Of a stretch of DNA of 64,000 bases, positions 7,681 to 17,480 are shown piece by piece. The position numbers and the translations under genes are program-made. The stretch spans positions 1,798,001 through 1,862,000 of the forward strand of contig NZ_CP072844.1 of the NCBI RefSeq assembly GCF_017948405.1, given 5' to 3'. This stretch comes from Psychrosphaera aestuarii. Lineage in GTDB: Bacteria > Pseudomonadota > Gammaproteobacteria > Enterobacterales > Alteromonadaceae. Positions within the stretch are counted from its first letter, which is position 1. The number at the start of each line of letters is the position of its first letter. The notes under the pieces were generated by a model. The model was not told the origin of the DNA and did no database searches. It saw only the letters and a list, made by a program, of their open reading frames with translations.

Positions 7681-9996
7681 TTAAATTTTACACGCACCGC
7701 CTTCACAGTCTTCATCGTCTTCAATTACAACTGTTGTTGGAGGCTCTACCGATTTTGTTTTGCCACCATCAGTTACCGTACCAGCTTGGTCACGAGTGTT
7801 ATGGTAGTAAAGTGTTTTTACGCCATATTTATAAGCCATCAACAAGTCTTTCAATAACTGCTGCATAGGCACTCTATGATCAGGGTAATTGCTTGGATCA
7901 TAATTTGTGTTTGCAGATATCGTTTGGTCAATAAACTTCTGCATAATACCGACAAGCTGCAAATAACCAGTGTTATTTTCTAGGCTCCACAACAATTCAT
8001 ATTGGTCACGTAATGTAGCAATTTCTGGTACTACTTGCTTAAGAATACCGTCTTTACTTGCTTTTATAGAAATCAAACCACGCGGTGGCTCAATACCATT
8101 AGTAGCATTTGAAATCTGTGATGAAGTTTCAGAAGGCATCAATGCAGAAAGTGTAGAATTACGTAAACCATACTTAACCATGTCTGCGCGCAAGCCTTCC
8201 CAATCTAAATGTAAAGGCTCATCACAAAACTCATCTACTGCTTTTTTATAAGTATCTATTGGTAAGATACCTTGAGAATAGGTGGTCTCATTAAACTTAG
8301 GACAAGCCCCTTGCTCTTTTGCTAAAACATTCGATGCTTTTAATAGGTAATACTGAATGGCTTCAAAGGTTCTGTGCGTAAGGTTGTTGCCAGAACCATC
8401 CGAATACTTAGCACCATTCTTGGCTAGGTAGTAGGCCATATTAATAACGCCTATACCTAGAGTACGACGACCCATAGTTGCATTTTTAGCAGCAATTACT
8501 GGGTAATCTTGATAATCAAGTAAGTTATCTAAAGCACGAACAGCAAGTTCTGCCAACTCTTCTAATTCATCTAAAGAGTCAATGGCTCCTAAGTTAAATG
8601 CAGACAGTGTACACAAGGCAATCTCACCTTCTTCATCATTAATGTGCTGAAGCGGTTTAGTTGGCAATGCGATTTCTAAACAAAGGTTACTTTGTCTAAC
8701 TGGCGCTAATTTAGGATTAAAAGGACTGTGTGTATTACAGTGATCGACGTTCTGTAAATAAATACGGCCTGTGCTAGCACGTTCGTTTAGGAACAAGCTA
8801 AATAACTCAATAGCTTTTATACGTTTCTTACGAATACTTTCATCGTTTTCGTATTTTACATATAACTCTTCGAACTTGTCCTGGTCTTCGAAGTAAGCAT
8901 CGTATAAGCCAGGAACATCAGATGGACTGAACAACGTAATGTAATCATCTTTAATCAAACGAGAATACATAGTGCGGTTAAACTGTACGCCGTAATCTAA
9001 GTGGCGAACTCGGTTTTCTTCAACACCGCGGTTGTTTTTAAGTACTAAAAGAGACTCTACTTCTAAGTGCCAAAGTGGATAGAATAGGGTAGCGGCACCA
9101 CCACGTACACCACCTTGCGAACAACTTTTAACGGCTGTTTGAAAATGTTTGTAAAAAGGGATACAGCCTGTATGGAAAGCCTCGCCGTTTCTAATAGAGC
9201 TACCTAGGGCTCTAATACGACCAGCATTGATACCAATACCAGCGCGTTGGCTTACATACTTTACTATAGCGGACGACGTTGCGTTAATTGAGTCCAAATT
9301 ATCGCCAGCTTCAATTAGAACACACGAGCTAAATTGACGAGTTGGTGTGCGCACACCAGACATAATCGGTGTTGGTAAAGAAATTTTAAACTGTGAAGCA
9401 GCATCATAAAAACGACGAATGTAATCTAATCGAGTGTCTGCTGGATACTTAGCAAAAAGGCAAGCTGCTACAAGGACATATAGGAACTGTGCACTTTCAT
9501 AAATTTCACCGGTAACTCGGTTTTGAACTAAGTATTTCCCTTCTAGTTGTTTTACCGCTGCATAGCTAAAATCAAGATCGCGGTTATGGACCATAAACTC
9601 GTCCATCGCATCGAATTCTGCTTCGGTAAAGTCTGCGAGCAAATGCTCGTCATAACGCTTATCTGCAACCATCTTTTTAACATGATCGTACAAACGAGGT
9701 GGCTCAAACTGACCATACGCTTTTTTACGTAGATGAAACACAGCTAAACGCGCTGACATATATTGATAGTCAGGGCTGGTTTCTGAAATCAGATCTGCGG
9801 CTGCTTTGATAATAGTTTCATGGATGTCTTCTGTTTTAATGCCGTCATAAAATTGTATATGAGAGCGAATTTCAACTTCAGATACAGATACATTATCTAG
9901 ACCTTTAGCGGCCCAAGTAATGACTCTATGGATTTTATCTAAGTCGAGAGGTTCTTTAGAACCGTCTCGTTTGCTAACAGAAAGGCTGGTATTCAT
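7681..9996 (-). CDS. nrdA: Class Ia ribonucleotide reductase alpha subunit
   Basis: A 771-residue catalytic subunit. An ATP-cone (about residues 5-95) provides overall allosteric control by ATP/dATP. The reductase barrel follows, with the redox Cys in RQFSSCVLIE, and the thiyl-radical region NLCLEIALPT. The C-terminal CEGGACKI tail carries the swinging Cys pair that passes electrons from thioredoxin or glutaredoxin. It makes dNDPs from NDPs with NrdB. First gene of the nrdA-nrdB-yfaE operon, with two NrdR boxes upstream that predict repression when dATP is high. Confidence 0.97.
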   Translation of the reverse strand: MNTSLSVSKRDGSKEPLDLDKIHRVITWAAKGLDNVSVSEVEIRSHIQFYDGIKTEDIHETIIKAAADLISETSPDYQYMSARLAVFHLRKKAYGQFEPPRLYDHVKKMVADKRYDEHLLADFTEAEFDAMDEFMVHNRDLDFSYAAVKQLEGKYLVQNRVTGEIYESAQFLYVLVAACLFAKYPADTRLDYIRRFYDAASQFKISLPTPIMSGVRTPTRQFSSCVLIEAGDNLDSINATSSAIVKYVSQRAGIGINAGRIRALGSSIRNGEAFHTGCIPFYKHFQTAVKSCSQGGVRGGAATLFYPLWHLEVESLLVLKNNRGVEENRVRHLDYGVQFNRTMYSRLIKDDYITLFSPSDVPGLYDAYFEDQDKFEELYVKYENDESIRKKRIKAIELFSLFLNERASTGRIYLQNVDHCNTHSPFNPKLAPVRQSNLCLEIALPTKPLQHINDEEGEIALCTLSAFNLGAIDSLDELEELAELAVRALDNLLDYQDYPVIAAKNATMGRRTLGIGVINMAYYLAKNGAKYSDGSGNNLTHRTFEAIQYYLLKASNVLAKEQGACPKFNETTYSQGILPIDTYKKAVDEFCDEPLHLDWEGLRADMVKYGLRNSTLSALMPSETSSQISNATNGIEPPRGLISIKASKDGILKQVVPEIATLRDQYELLWSLENNTGYLQLVGIMQKFIDQTISANTNYDPSNYPDHRVPMQQLLKDLLMAYKYGVKTLYYHNTRDQAGTVTDGGKTKSVEPPTTVVIEDDEDCEGGACKI

Positions 9997-10086
9997 CTGG
10001 CCTGCTTGTCCTTTATTTTTATTGTATGCGCACGGATTATGCTAATCGTATTAACATTAACCAATTATTTTACCCATTGGATAAAA

Positions 10087-10102
10087 ACACATCATATAGT
10101 GT
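10087..10102 (-). promoter_or_regulatory. NrdR box, nrdA-proximal
   Basis: The minus strand reads ACACTATATGATGTGT, nearly the NrdR consensus acaCwAtATaTwGtgt. It lies about 90 bases upstream of the nrdA ATG and 32 bases (about three helical turns) from a second copy. That spacing is the standard arrangement for co-operative NrdR binding. Confidence 0.85.
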
Positions 10103-10118
10103 TTTAATTATTACAGTG

Positions 10119-10134
10119 CCACAAGATAGAGTGT
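10119..10134 (-). promoter_or_regulatory. NrdR box, nrdA-distal
   Basis: The minus strand reads ACACTCTATCTTGTGG, a slightly weaker match than its partner. The 32-base start-to-start distance to the box at 10087 supports a real NrdR site. NrdR is the ATP/dATP-sensing repressor of ribonucleotide reductase genes; nrdR itself is not in the window. Confidence 0.8.
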
Positions 10135-10292
10135 GTTGAGTCTCAATGCAACCCTAAATGTTGTGGTAAATATAGCCACTTTTTTACAGGGTAAGTGTTC
10201 CCTAACGCTATGACAATTACTGTCAAATACCGACAGAAAAAATCTAGTTAAAAACTAAAAAAAGATCTTTTTTTTTATTCGAAAAAATTCAT

Positions 10293-10315
10293 AAAAAAGG
10301 GCTCAAAACGAGCCC
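10293..10315 (-). terminator. ubiG terminator
   Basis: On the minus strand GGGCTC-GTTTT-GAGCCC (10315-10299) forms a 6-bp GC-rich stem followed by six T residues (10298-10293). It starts 7 bases after the ubiG stop. Confidence 0.88.
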
Positions 10316-10322
10316 ACTTTAG

Positions 10323-11051
10323 TTACAGTTTTTCACAGTAGATTAAATAGTTTACATCTACTCCAGGTTTAATCTTAAACTGCTCGGTAAACGGATTAAA
10401 ATGTACACCTACTGCTTCTTTTACCTTTACACCATGCCGTTCAGCCCATCCAATGAGTTGGGCTGGTTTTATAAACTTATCAAAGTCATGCGTTCCGTCA
10501 GGAACGATTTTTAATAACTTTTCTGCGGCAATAATCGCTAATAAATAACTCTTTAATGTTTTATCAAGCGTTGAGAAAAATACCTTTCCTCCAGGCTTAC
10601 ATAATGTAATCGCCGCACGGACAACAGACTCGGGATCAGGTACATGTTCGAGCATTTCCAGACAGGTAACTATGTCATACTTGTCTGGGTATTCATTTGC
10701 GAATTGTTCTGCGCTAGCTTTTATATACTCTACATTCGCTATTTTAGATTCCATAGCATGAAGTCGGGCAACATTTAGCGAGTCATCAGCGAGATCGATA
10801 CCAGTGACATCAGCACCTAACTTAGCCAATTGCTCAGCAAAAATACCACCACCGCAACCAATATCTAAAACAACTTGTTGGTCGACACCATTTGTTTTTT
10901 CTTGGATATATGCAACACGAGTAGGGTTCAATAAATGTAGAGGTTTAAAGTCTCCTTCTTTATCCCACCAAGCCGCTGCTATAGAGTTAAACTTATTGAT
11001 TTCACTATCATCAACATTAGTTACATTTTGAGGATTCTGTTCAGGCTTCAT
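10323..11051 (-). CDS. ubiG: Ubiquinone biosynthesis O-methyltransferase UbiG
   Basis: A 242-residue class I SAM-dependent methyltransferase. The N-terminal NVDDSEINKFNSIAAAWWD and NPTRVAYI segments are diagnostic of UbiG, and the SAM-binding motif is VLDIGCGGGIFAEQLA (about residues 61-76). The enzyme carries out both O-methylation steps of ubiquinone biosynthesis. It is monocistronic, divergent from gyrA, with its own terminator. The ubiG-gyrA pairing also occurs in E. coli and relatives. Confidence 0.96.
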   Translation of the reverse strand: MKPEQNPQNVTNVDDSEINKFNSIAAAWWDKEGDFKPLHLLNPTRVAYIQEKTNGVDQQVVLDIGCGGGIFAEQLAKLGADVTGIDLADDSLNVARLHAMESKIANVEYIKASAEQFANEYPDKYDIVTCLEMLEHVPDPESVVRAAITLCKPGGKVFFSTLDKTLKSYLLAIIAAEKLLKIVPDGTHDFDKFIKPAQLIGWAERHGVKVKEAVGVHFNPFTEQFKIKPGVDVNYLIYCEKL

Positions 11052-11231
11052 TTTGATCCATTAATTTATCGCCACCAGGGTAAGATGACACAACTAAAAT
11101 TTATTATAAAGATGGATCAAGGATCTTTGAAGTAGAAAAATTTTGTTTTTGTATAAAAAAGTTATAGATTGATGTTTAATTAGATGTCGGACAAATTACT
11201 AATTTAAACTAGCCAGTTATCGTCATTGTGT

Positions 11232-11237
11232 TACAAT
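11232..11237 (+). promoter_or_regulatory. Possible gyrA -10 element
   Basis: TACAAT at this position, 61 bases before the gyrA ATG, resembles a sigma70 -10 hexamer. The region 17 bases upstream has no good -35 match. Weak -35 elements are known for supercoiling-sensitive gyr promoters, but the call is tentative. Confidence 0.4.
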
Positions 11238-11297
11238 CGCGAGCTGACTTTATAACAATAAAACTTCATTAAAGTAGTTGCAGGGAACAGTGCGTTT

Positions 11298-13985
11298 ATG
11301 ACAGATCTTGCCAACAATATTAGCCCGATTAATATTGAAGAAGAATTAAAAACCAGTTACCTAGATTATGCGATGAGCGTAATTGTAGGTCGTGCATTAC
11401 CAGATGTTCGTGATGGATTAAAACCAGTACATCGACGTGTATTATTCGCAATGAATGAATTGCGCAATGACTGGAACAAGCCTTACAAAAAATCTGCTCG
11501 TGTAGTAGGTGATGTAATTGGTAAATACCATCCACATGGTGACAGCGCCGTATACGATACAATTGTACGTATGGCTCAGCCTTTCTCTTTACGTTATACA
11601 TTAGTTGATGGCCAGGGTAACTTTGGTTCAATTGACGGTGATTCAGCGGCTGCCATGCGTTATACCGAAGTACGTATGGAAAAACTAGCTCACGAGCTAT
11701 TAGCTGACTTAGAAAAAGAGACAGTTGATTTTGTTCCAAACTATGATGGTACCGAATTTATTCCAGCGGTGTTACCAACCAAGGTTCCTAACTTACTGAT
11801 CAATGGTTCGTCTGGTATCGCTGTTGGTATGGCAACAAACATTCCTCCACACTCATTACGTGAAGTTGTTGATGCTACTTTAGCCTTATCACATAACCCT
11901 GACATGGACCTAGAAGAGTTGATGACTCATATTCCAGGCCCTGATTTCCCAACGGGTGCTATTATTAATGGCCGTAAAGGCATTGAAGAAGCATACCGTA
12001 CCGGTCGTGGTAAAGTTTATATTCGCGCTAAAACAGAAATCGAAACGGATGAAAAAACGGGTAAAGATACAATCATTGTTAACGAAATACCTTATCAAGT
12101 TAACAAAGCCCGCTTAATTGAAAAAATTGCTGAATTAGTAAAAGATAAAAAGCTAGAGGGCATTTCTGCACTTCGTGACGAGTCTGATAAAGACGGTATG
12201 CGTATCGTTATTGAACTTAAACGTGGTGAGCCGACTGAAGTAATTCTAAATCACTTATTTGCATTGACTCAAATGCAAACCGTGTTTGGTATTAACATGG
12301 TTGCGCTTGACCATGGTCAGCCAAAGATATTCAACCTAAAAGAAATGCTTGAAGCCTTCTTGTCGCACAGACGTGAAGTTGTTACTCGCAGAACAGTATT
12401 TGACTTACGTAAAGCTCGTGATCGTGCACACATACTTGAAGCTCTAGCCATTGCATTAGCAAACATCGACGAAATTATTGAGCTAATTAAGACGTCTCCA
12501 ACGCCAGCTGAAGCAAAAATTCGCTTAACTTCTCGTGGATGGAACTTAGGTTCTGTTGCAGCCATGTTAGAACGTGCAGGTGATGATGCAGCGCGTCCAG
12601 AGTGGCTAGAAGATGAGTTTGGTATTCGTGACGGTCAGTACTTTATGACTGAACAGCAAGCTCAAGCAATTTTAGAACTTAGACTTCATAAGTTAACCGG
12701 TCTCGAACACGAAAAGATCCTTGGTGAATATGCTGAGCTTTTAGAGCTAATAGCAGAATTACTTGAGATTTTAGGTAGTCCAGCACGTTTAATGGAAGTT
12801 ATTCGTGAAGAAATCGAGTTAATACGTGCGACTTACGGTGATGAACGCTGTACAGAAATTCGTGATGCGTCACATGATATTAATTTAGAAGACCTAATTA
12901 ACGAAGAAGATGTTGTTGTAACACTTTCTCATGAGGGTTATACCAAGTATCAGCCGTTAACAGACTATCAAGCTCAACGCCGTGGCGGTAGAGGTAAGTC
13001 TGCAACTAAAATGAAAGATGAAGATTTCATCGAGAAGTTATTAATTGCAAATACACACGATACTATTCTTTGTTTCTCTGACTTTGGTCGCTTGTATTGG
13101 TTAAAAGTTTATCAATTACCACTAGCAAGTCGTCAATCTCGTGGCCGTCCAATTGTAAATATTTTACCGTTAGACACAGATGAGAAAATTACGGCTATTT
13201 TGCCTGTACGTGAATTTGAAGAAGGTAAGTTTGTCTTCATGGCGACAGCCAACGGTACCGTTAAGAAAACAGCCTTAACAGAATACTCTCGACCTCGCTC
13301 AAACGGTATTATTGCCGTAAACTTGAATGAAGGCGATAAATTGATTGGCGTTGACATCACTAATGGTGAAGACGAAATTATGTTGTTCTCTCAAAACGGT
13401 AAAGTTGTTCGTTTCCATGAAAATCAAGTTCGTGGAATGGGACGTACAGCAACGGGTGTGCGTGGCATTAAGTTAACAGACGATGCGAAAGTAGTGTCAC
13501 TTATTATCCCTAACCATGAGGATAACATCTTAACCATTACTGAAAACGGCTTCGGTAAACGTACACCACAGCATGAGTACCCGGCTAAGAGTCGAGCAAC
13601 TCAAGGCGTTGTTTCTATTAAAGTTAGTGAACGTAATGGCTTGGTGGTAGGTGCAACTCAAGTTGCTGATAATCATGAAATAATGATCATCAGTAATAAG
13701 GGCACTTTAGTTAGAACAAGAGTCGAAGAAGTCTCTGTTGTTGGCCGAAACACACAAGGCGTTCGTTTAATTCGAACAATTGAAGGCGAACTTGTTGTTG
13801 GTCTAGCTCGTATTGAAGAAATCGAAGAAGAAGTTGAATTGGACGAAGATGGAAATCCAATCATTGCTGAAGGTGCAGACCTAGAGCAAGATTCAACGGA
13901 ATCAAAGGTTGACTCATCAGAAGGCGAAGGCACCTCAAATGTTCCTGCCGACTCAAAAGATGCAGCTGAAGACGACGAAGTGTAA
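11298..13985 (+). CDS. gyrA: DNA gyrase subunit A
   Basis: An 895-residue protein collinear with E. coli GyrA. The catalytic tyrosine is at residue 122 in [10 protein letters not shown]. The quinolone-resistance region reads [12 protein letters not shown], with Ser83 and Asp87, the wild-type (susceptible) residues. The GyrA-box QRRGGRGK of the C-terminal DNA-wrapping domain is at about 560-567, followed by the beta-pinwheel repeats. The last 50 residues are very acidic, as in other gamma-proteobacterial GyrA tails. An AGGGA ribosome-binding site precedes the ATG. A terminator follows, and serC begins 221 bases downstream. Confidence 0.98.
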   Translation: MTDLANNISPINIEEELKTSYLDYAMSVIVGRALPDVRDGLKPVHRRVLFAMNELRNDWNKPYKKSARVVGDVIGKYHPHGDSAVYDTIVRMAQPFSLRYTLVDGQGNFGSIDGDSAAAMRYTEVRMEKLAHELLADLEKETVDFVPNYDGTEFIPAVLPTKVPNLLINGSSGIAVGMATNIPPHSLREVVDATLALSHNPDMDLEELMTHIPGPDFPTGAIINGRKGIEEAYRTGRGKVYIRAKTEIETDEKTGKDTIIVNEIPYQVNKARLIEKIAELVKDKKLEGISALRDESDKDGMRIVIELKRGEPTEVILNHLFALTQMQTVFGINMVALDHGQPKIFNLKEMLEAFLSHRREVVTRRTVFDLRKARDRAHILEALAIALANIDEIIELIKTSPTPAEAKIRLTSRGWNLGSVAAMLERAGDDAARPEWLEDEFGIRDGQYFMTEQQAQAILELRLHKLTGLEHEKILGEYAELLELIAELLEILGSPARLMEVIREEIELIRATYGDERCTEIRDASHDINLEDLINEEDVVVTLSHEGYTKYQPLTDYQAQRRGGRGKSATKMKDEDFIEKLLIANTHDTILCFSDFGRLYWLKVYQLPLASRQSRGRPIVNILPLDTDEKITAILPVREFEEGKFVFMATANGTVKKTALTEYSRPRSNGIIAVNLNEGDKLIGVDITNGEDEIMLFSQNGKVVRFHENQVRGMGRTATGVRGIKLTDDAKVVSLIIPNHEDNILTITENGFGKRTPQHEYPAKSRATQGVVSIKVSERNGLVVGATQVADNHEIMIISNKGTLVRTRVEEVSVVGRNTQGVRLIRTIEGELVVGLARIEEIEEEVELDEDGNPIIAEGADLEQDSTESKVDSSEGEGTSNVPADSKDAAEDDEV

Positions 13986-14008
13986 ACAGTTACTTAAATA
14001 TTTATATA

Positions 14009-14035
14009 AAAAGGCTCCTTAAAGGGGCCTTTTTT
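14009..14035 (+). terminator. gyrA terminator
   Basis: AAGGCTCCTT and AAGGGGCCTT pair with one wobble just after the gyrA stop, followed by a T tract (14031-14035). Confidence 0.85.
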
Positions 14036-14206
14036 GTTTTTCATTTAGATATTTATTAAAATTGAGTGCGTTAAAACAACAAGGTGAGACTGTTCCATTT
14101 CGATTATGAAATTATATGTAAACCACCACAAAATTGAGTTGAGAAATTGGTTTCATAGAGTTAGAGTCTTTATTCAACTTTTCCGTTCATTTCTTTTGAG
14201 AACACT

Positions 14207-15301
14207 ATGATTAAATATAACTTTTGCGCGGGTCCGGCAAAGCTTCCAGATGATGTTTTGAAAATTGCGCAAGCTGAGTTACTCGACTGGAGTAACACGG
14301 GTTGCTCAGTAATGGAAATGAGTCATCGTAGCAAAGAGTTTATTAACGTTTATAACGAAGCGGTCGAAGGCCTAACACGTTTACTCAATATCCCTGAAGA
14401 CTATAGTGTTTTATTTATGCATGGTGGCGGTCGAGGCCAATTTTCAGCAGTACCATTAAACTTATTGAAGCAAGGTAGCAGTGATGGCGCCCATTATGTC
14501 ACAACTGGTTCCTGGTCTGCAGATGCAGTTAAAGAAGCCGAGAAGTTTGGGCAAATAAAAGAAACAAAGCCGGTCATAAATAACAATAATCTTTATTCGG
14601 TTCTCCCTGTCGAACAATGGCAATTAGATGACGAAGTAGACTTTGTTCATTATTGTCCAAATGAGACAGTAGATGGTATCGAAGTATTCGAATCACCAAA
14701 AAAAGTATCGCGTAACTTATGTGTTGTTGCCGATATGTCATCGACTATTTTATCTCGTGTTATTGATGTTAATGATTTTGACCTGATTTATGCTGGTGCA
14801 CAAAAAAACATTGGTCCGTCGGGACTTACCATTGTAATCATTAAAAACGCGTTACTAAAACGAAGCCAAAATAATGTTCCGTCCATTTTTAATTATGCGT
14901 TAACCGCTGAAAAAGAAAGTATGTTTAACACACCGCCTACGTTTGCCATTTATTTAGCAAACTTGGTATTCAAGTGGTTAATAGCCAAAGGCGGTGTTTC
15001 TGAAATAGAAAAAGTAAACATCGAAAAAGCAGCGCTGTTATACAAAGCAATTGATGACTCGCAGTTGTTTTATAGTAAAGTAGCAGCGCAAAACAGATCT
15101 AGAATGAATGTTACCTTTTTCCTAAAAAATACTGATTTAGAAAGTAAATTTTTAGAGCAAGCGGAGCAAGCTGGGCTTCTCGCATTAAAAGGCCACAGAA
15201 GTGTCGGTGGAATCCGCGCTAGCATATACAACGCTATGCCAATTGAAGGGGTTCAAGCTTTGGTAAACTTCATGAACAAATTCGAATCAGAAAATACCTA
15301 G
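14207..15301 (+). CDS. serC: Phosphoserine aminotransferase
   Basis: A 364-residue PLP-dependent class V aminotransferase starting with the family's [10 protein letters not shown]. The PLP lysine is in [13 protein letters not shown] (about residue 199), and the conserved C-terminal end [17 protein letters not shown] is intact. SerC makes 3-phosphoserine for serine synthesis and also acts in pyridoxal phosphate synthesis. It lies 13 bases before aroA, the conserved serC-aroA order of enterics and Alteromonadales. Confidence 0.97.
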   Translation: MIKYNFCAGPAKLPDDVLKIAQAELLDWSNTGCSVMEMSHRSKEFINVYNEAVEGLTRLLNIPEDYSVLFMHGGGRGQFSAVPLNLLKQGSSDGAHYVTTGSWSADAVKEAEKFGQIKETKPVINNNNLYSVLPVEQWQLDDEVDFVHYCPNETVDGIEVFESPKKVSRNLCVVADMSSTILSRVIDVNDFDLIYAGAQKNIGPSGLTIVIIKNALLKRSQNNVPSIFNYALTAEKESMFNTPPTFAIYLANLVFKWLIAKGGVSEIEKVNIEKAALLYKAIDDSQLFYSKVAAQNRSRMNVTFFLKNTDLESKFLEQAEQAGLLALKGHRSVGGIRASIYNAMPIEGVQALVNFMNKFESENT

Positions 15302-15314
15302 TCTCAGGGAAATT

Positions 15315-16619
15315 ATGTCTGCAGTTATTGAACAATTAGTTATGCCTCATATAAAAGAATTTCGAGGCGATGTTACCGTACCAGGCTCTAAAAGCTTATC
15401 AAATAGAGCATTGTTAATGGCGGCCTTGTGTGAGGGTGAAACGCGCATTACCAATTTATTAGACAGCGATGACATAAAGCACATGTTAGTGGCACTTGAA
15501 CATCTCGGTGTAAAAACAAAACTGAGTGACGATAAGACAGAGTGCACTGTTATTGGTAATGGTGGTGTATTTAGACAACCAGACGCACCGCTGTTTTTAG
15601 GTAATGCAGGAACGGCTATGAGACCATTAGCCGCAATATTAGCTGTTAGCAATATATCTTCCACCTTGGCGGGTGAGCCACGTATGTTTGAGCGTCCAAT
15701 TGAGCATTTAATTGACGCTATGCAGCCACTTGGCATAGACGTTAAATATATGAACGACCACGGTTTTCCACCGTTAGCTATTTCGCCATATGTTAAGTGC
15801 TTAGACGGTTCCGTCGATTTAGAGATAGACGGAAGTGTTTCAAGCCAATTTTTAACTGCGCTACTTATGGCAGCACCACTACTTAAGGTAAATGTTACTA
15901 TTAAGATCATTGGGGAATTAGTTTCTAAACCTTATATCGATCTGACAATAGCGATTTTAGGTACATTTGGTGTTCATGTTAAAAATAATAATTTCTCGGA
16001 ATTTGTTATTGATGACAACCAATGCTACGTGTCACCAAAAAAATACATGGTAGAAGGTGATGCCTCTTCAGCGTCTTACTTTTTGGCCGCCGGTGCGATA
16101 TCAGGTGGTCCAGTTAATGTGTATGGTGTTGGGAAAAATAGTGTCCAGGGTGATATTCGATTTGCTGACGTACTAACCGATATGGGCGCAGAAATTACCT
16201 ATTTTGATGATCACATCCGAGTTTCATCGAATAAAAACTTAGTCGCCGTTAACCAAGACATGAATCATATCCCCGACGCTGCGATGACGATTGCCACTAC
16301 AGCTTTATTTTCTAAGGGTACAACCACGATTTCGAATATCTATAATTGGCGTGTAAAAGAAACAGATCGTTTATTTGCAATGGCGACCGAATTAAAAAAG
16401 GTAGGGGCTGATGTTGTTGAAGGCCACGACTTTATAACCATAACTCCGCCGTTAACGATACAACATGCCGATATCGACACTTATGATGATCATCGTATCG
16501 CTATGTGTTTTTCGTTGTTAGGGTTTGCTGCAAATAGCGTAACTATTAATAACCCTAAGGTTACGAGTAAAACTTTTCCGGATTATTTTGAACGGTTTAC
16601 ACAATTAATCATAAAGTAA
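15315..16619 (+). CDS. aroA: 3-phosphoshikimate 1-carboxyvinyltransferase (EPSP synthase)
   Basis: A 434-residue enzyme of the shikimate pathway that joins PEP to shikimate 3-phosphate. Conserved motifs are [20 protein letters not shown] (N-terminal), [15 protein letters not shown] (PEP/glyphosate region), [16 protein letters not shown] and [17 protein letters not shown]. The NAGTAMRPL sequence is typical of class I, glyphosate-sensitive enzymes. A GGGA ribosome-binding site precedes the ATG, and the gene is co-transcribed with serC. Confidence 0.97.
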   Translation: MSAVIEQLVMPHIKEFRGDVTVPGSKSLSNRALLMAALCEGETRITNLLDSDDIKHMLVALEHLGVKTKLSDDKTECTVIGNGGVFRQPDAPLFLGNAGTAMRPLAAILAVSNISSTLAGEPRMFERPIEHLIDAMQPLGIDVKYMNDHGFPPLAISPYVKCLDGSVDLEIDGSVSSQFLTALLMAAPLLKVNVTIKIIGELVSKPYIDLTIAILGTFGVHVKNNNFSEFVIDDNQCYVSPKKYMVEGDASSASYFLAAGAISGGPVNVYGVGKNSVQGDIRFADVLTDMGAEITYFDDHIRVSSNKNLVAVNQDMNHIPDAAMTIATTALFSKGTTTISNIYNWRVKETDRLFAMATELKKVGADVVEGHDFITITPPLTIQHADIDTYDDHRIAMCFSLLGFAANSVTINNPKVTSKTFPDYFERFTQLIIK

Positions 16620-16650
16620 TAAAAGTGGCTGACCGGTAAAATTAAATTAA

Positions 16651-16678
16651 TTTAAATTTACTCAGATTCAAGTATAAT
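16651..16678 (+). promoter_or_regulatory. Likely cmk promoter
   Basis: A perfect TATAAT lies at 16673-16678, with a poor TTTAAA -35 at 16651-16656 and a 16-base spacer. The bases after the -10 are GC-rich (CCGCCCGC), a discriminator pattern often seen in promoters under stringent control. This would drive cmk and possibly rpsA. Confidence 0.55.
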
Positions 16679-16709
16679 ACCGCCCGCAATTTCAGCGAGT
16701 GGAGTATTT

Positions 16710-17390
16710 ATGCAAGAATCAGTACCGGTCATCACTATAGATGGACCAAGCGGCGCAGGGAAAGGCACTGTATGTCGTCTATTGGCCTCTACACTAGGGT
16801 GGGAAATCTTAGATAGTGGCGCCATTTATAGAGTATTAGCCTTAGCTTCAATACACCACCAAGTCGATCCTTCTGACGAAGAAAGTTTAATTCCTTTAGC
16901 AGCACACCTAGATGTTCAATTCCTCTCGGCAGAAAACACCTCGAAAATAATTCTCGAGGGCGAAGAGGTTACTCTGTCCATCAGAAACGAAGAAGTAGGC
17001 GGCGTTGCATCTCAAATTGCTGCTTTACCAAGAGTAAGAGAGGCTTTATTAAGACGCCAACGAGCTTTTAAACAATTGCCAGGCTTGATTGCGGATGGAC
17101 GTGATATGGGTACCGTTGTATTTCCAGAAGCTGAAGTAAAAGTGTTTTTGACCGCGAGCGCAGAAGAGCGTGCAGACAGAAGATTTAAAGAGTTGAAAGA
17201 AAAAGGCCACGATGTTAAAATCGGCGACCTTTTGAGCGATATCAAGGCTCGTGATGAACGAGACATGAACAGAAGTGTAGCGCCTATGGTGCCTGCAGAA
17301 GATGCAATATGCATTGACTCGACTTCTTTATCGCCACAAGAAGTATACGAACAACTTATTCAAGTAATTGAAAAAAAGTTCGAAATTTAA
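16710..17390 (+). CDS. cmk: Cytidylate kinase
   Basis: A 226-residue P-loop kinase with GPSGAGKGT at about residues 12-20, the CMP-binding [12 protein letters not shown] and the [13 protein letters not shown] motif. It phosphorylates CMP and dCMP to the diphosphates. It sits directly upstream of rpsA, as in nearly all gammaproteobacteria. A GTGGAG ribosome-binding site precedes the ATG. Confidence 0.97.
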   Translation: MQESVPVITIDGPSGAGKGTVCRLLASTLGWEILDSGAIYRVLALASIHHQVDPSDEESLIPLAAHLDVQFLSAENTSKIILEGEEVTLSIRNEEVGGVASQIAALPRVREALLRRQRAFKQLPGLIADGRDMGTVVFPEAEVKVFLTASAEERADRRFKELKEKGHDVKIGDLLSDIKARDERDMNRSVAPMVPAEDAICIDSTSLSPQEVYEQLIQVIEKKFEI

Positions 17391-17400
17391 TTTAGACAGC

Positions 17401-17480
17401 CTTGTTAGCATGGATGTAACAAGTTAAAAATCAACCCCTTTGTCGCAGGAACGCCGCACTGGAACTAATGAAGAAAACTC
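17401..17480 (+). promoter_or_regulatory. rpsA translation initiation region (S1 autoregulation leader)
   Basis: The leader lacks a strong Shine-Dalgarno sequence; only GAAG lies near the start. A 7-bp hairpin, CTTGTTA (17401-17407) with TAACAAG (17417-17423), exposes GGA in its loop. Two further GGA triplets lie in the following GC-rich part (AGGAAC, TGGAAC), separated by an A/U-rich stretch. This matches the known design of the E. coli rpsA start region: hairpins with loop GGA motifs, separated by AU-rich linkers, bound by S1 to repress itself. The detailed fold of the second hairpin is my inference. Confidence 0.6.

Larger units (their letters stand above)
9997..10322. other. 326-base gap between nrdA and ubiG
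   Basis: Both neighbours are on the minus strand. The gap holds the ubiG terminator (10293-10315) and the nrdA control region with two NrdR boxes (10087-10134). The rest is A/T-rich with no ORF I can support. Confidence 0.7.

Noticed and set aside
11329..11739. Antisense open frame of 136 codons inside gyrA
   Set aside because: It is an exact shadow of the GyrA N-terminal coding sequence, with a His/Leu-rich translation, and has no independent signals.
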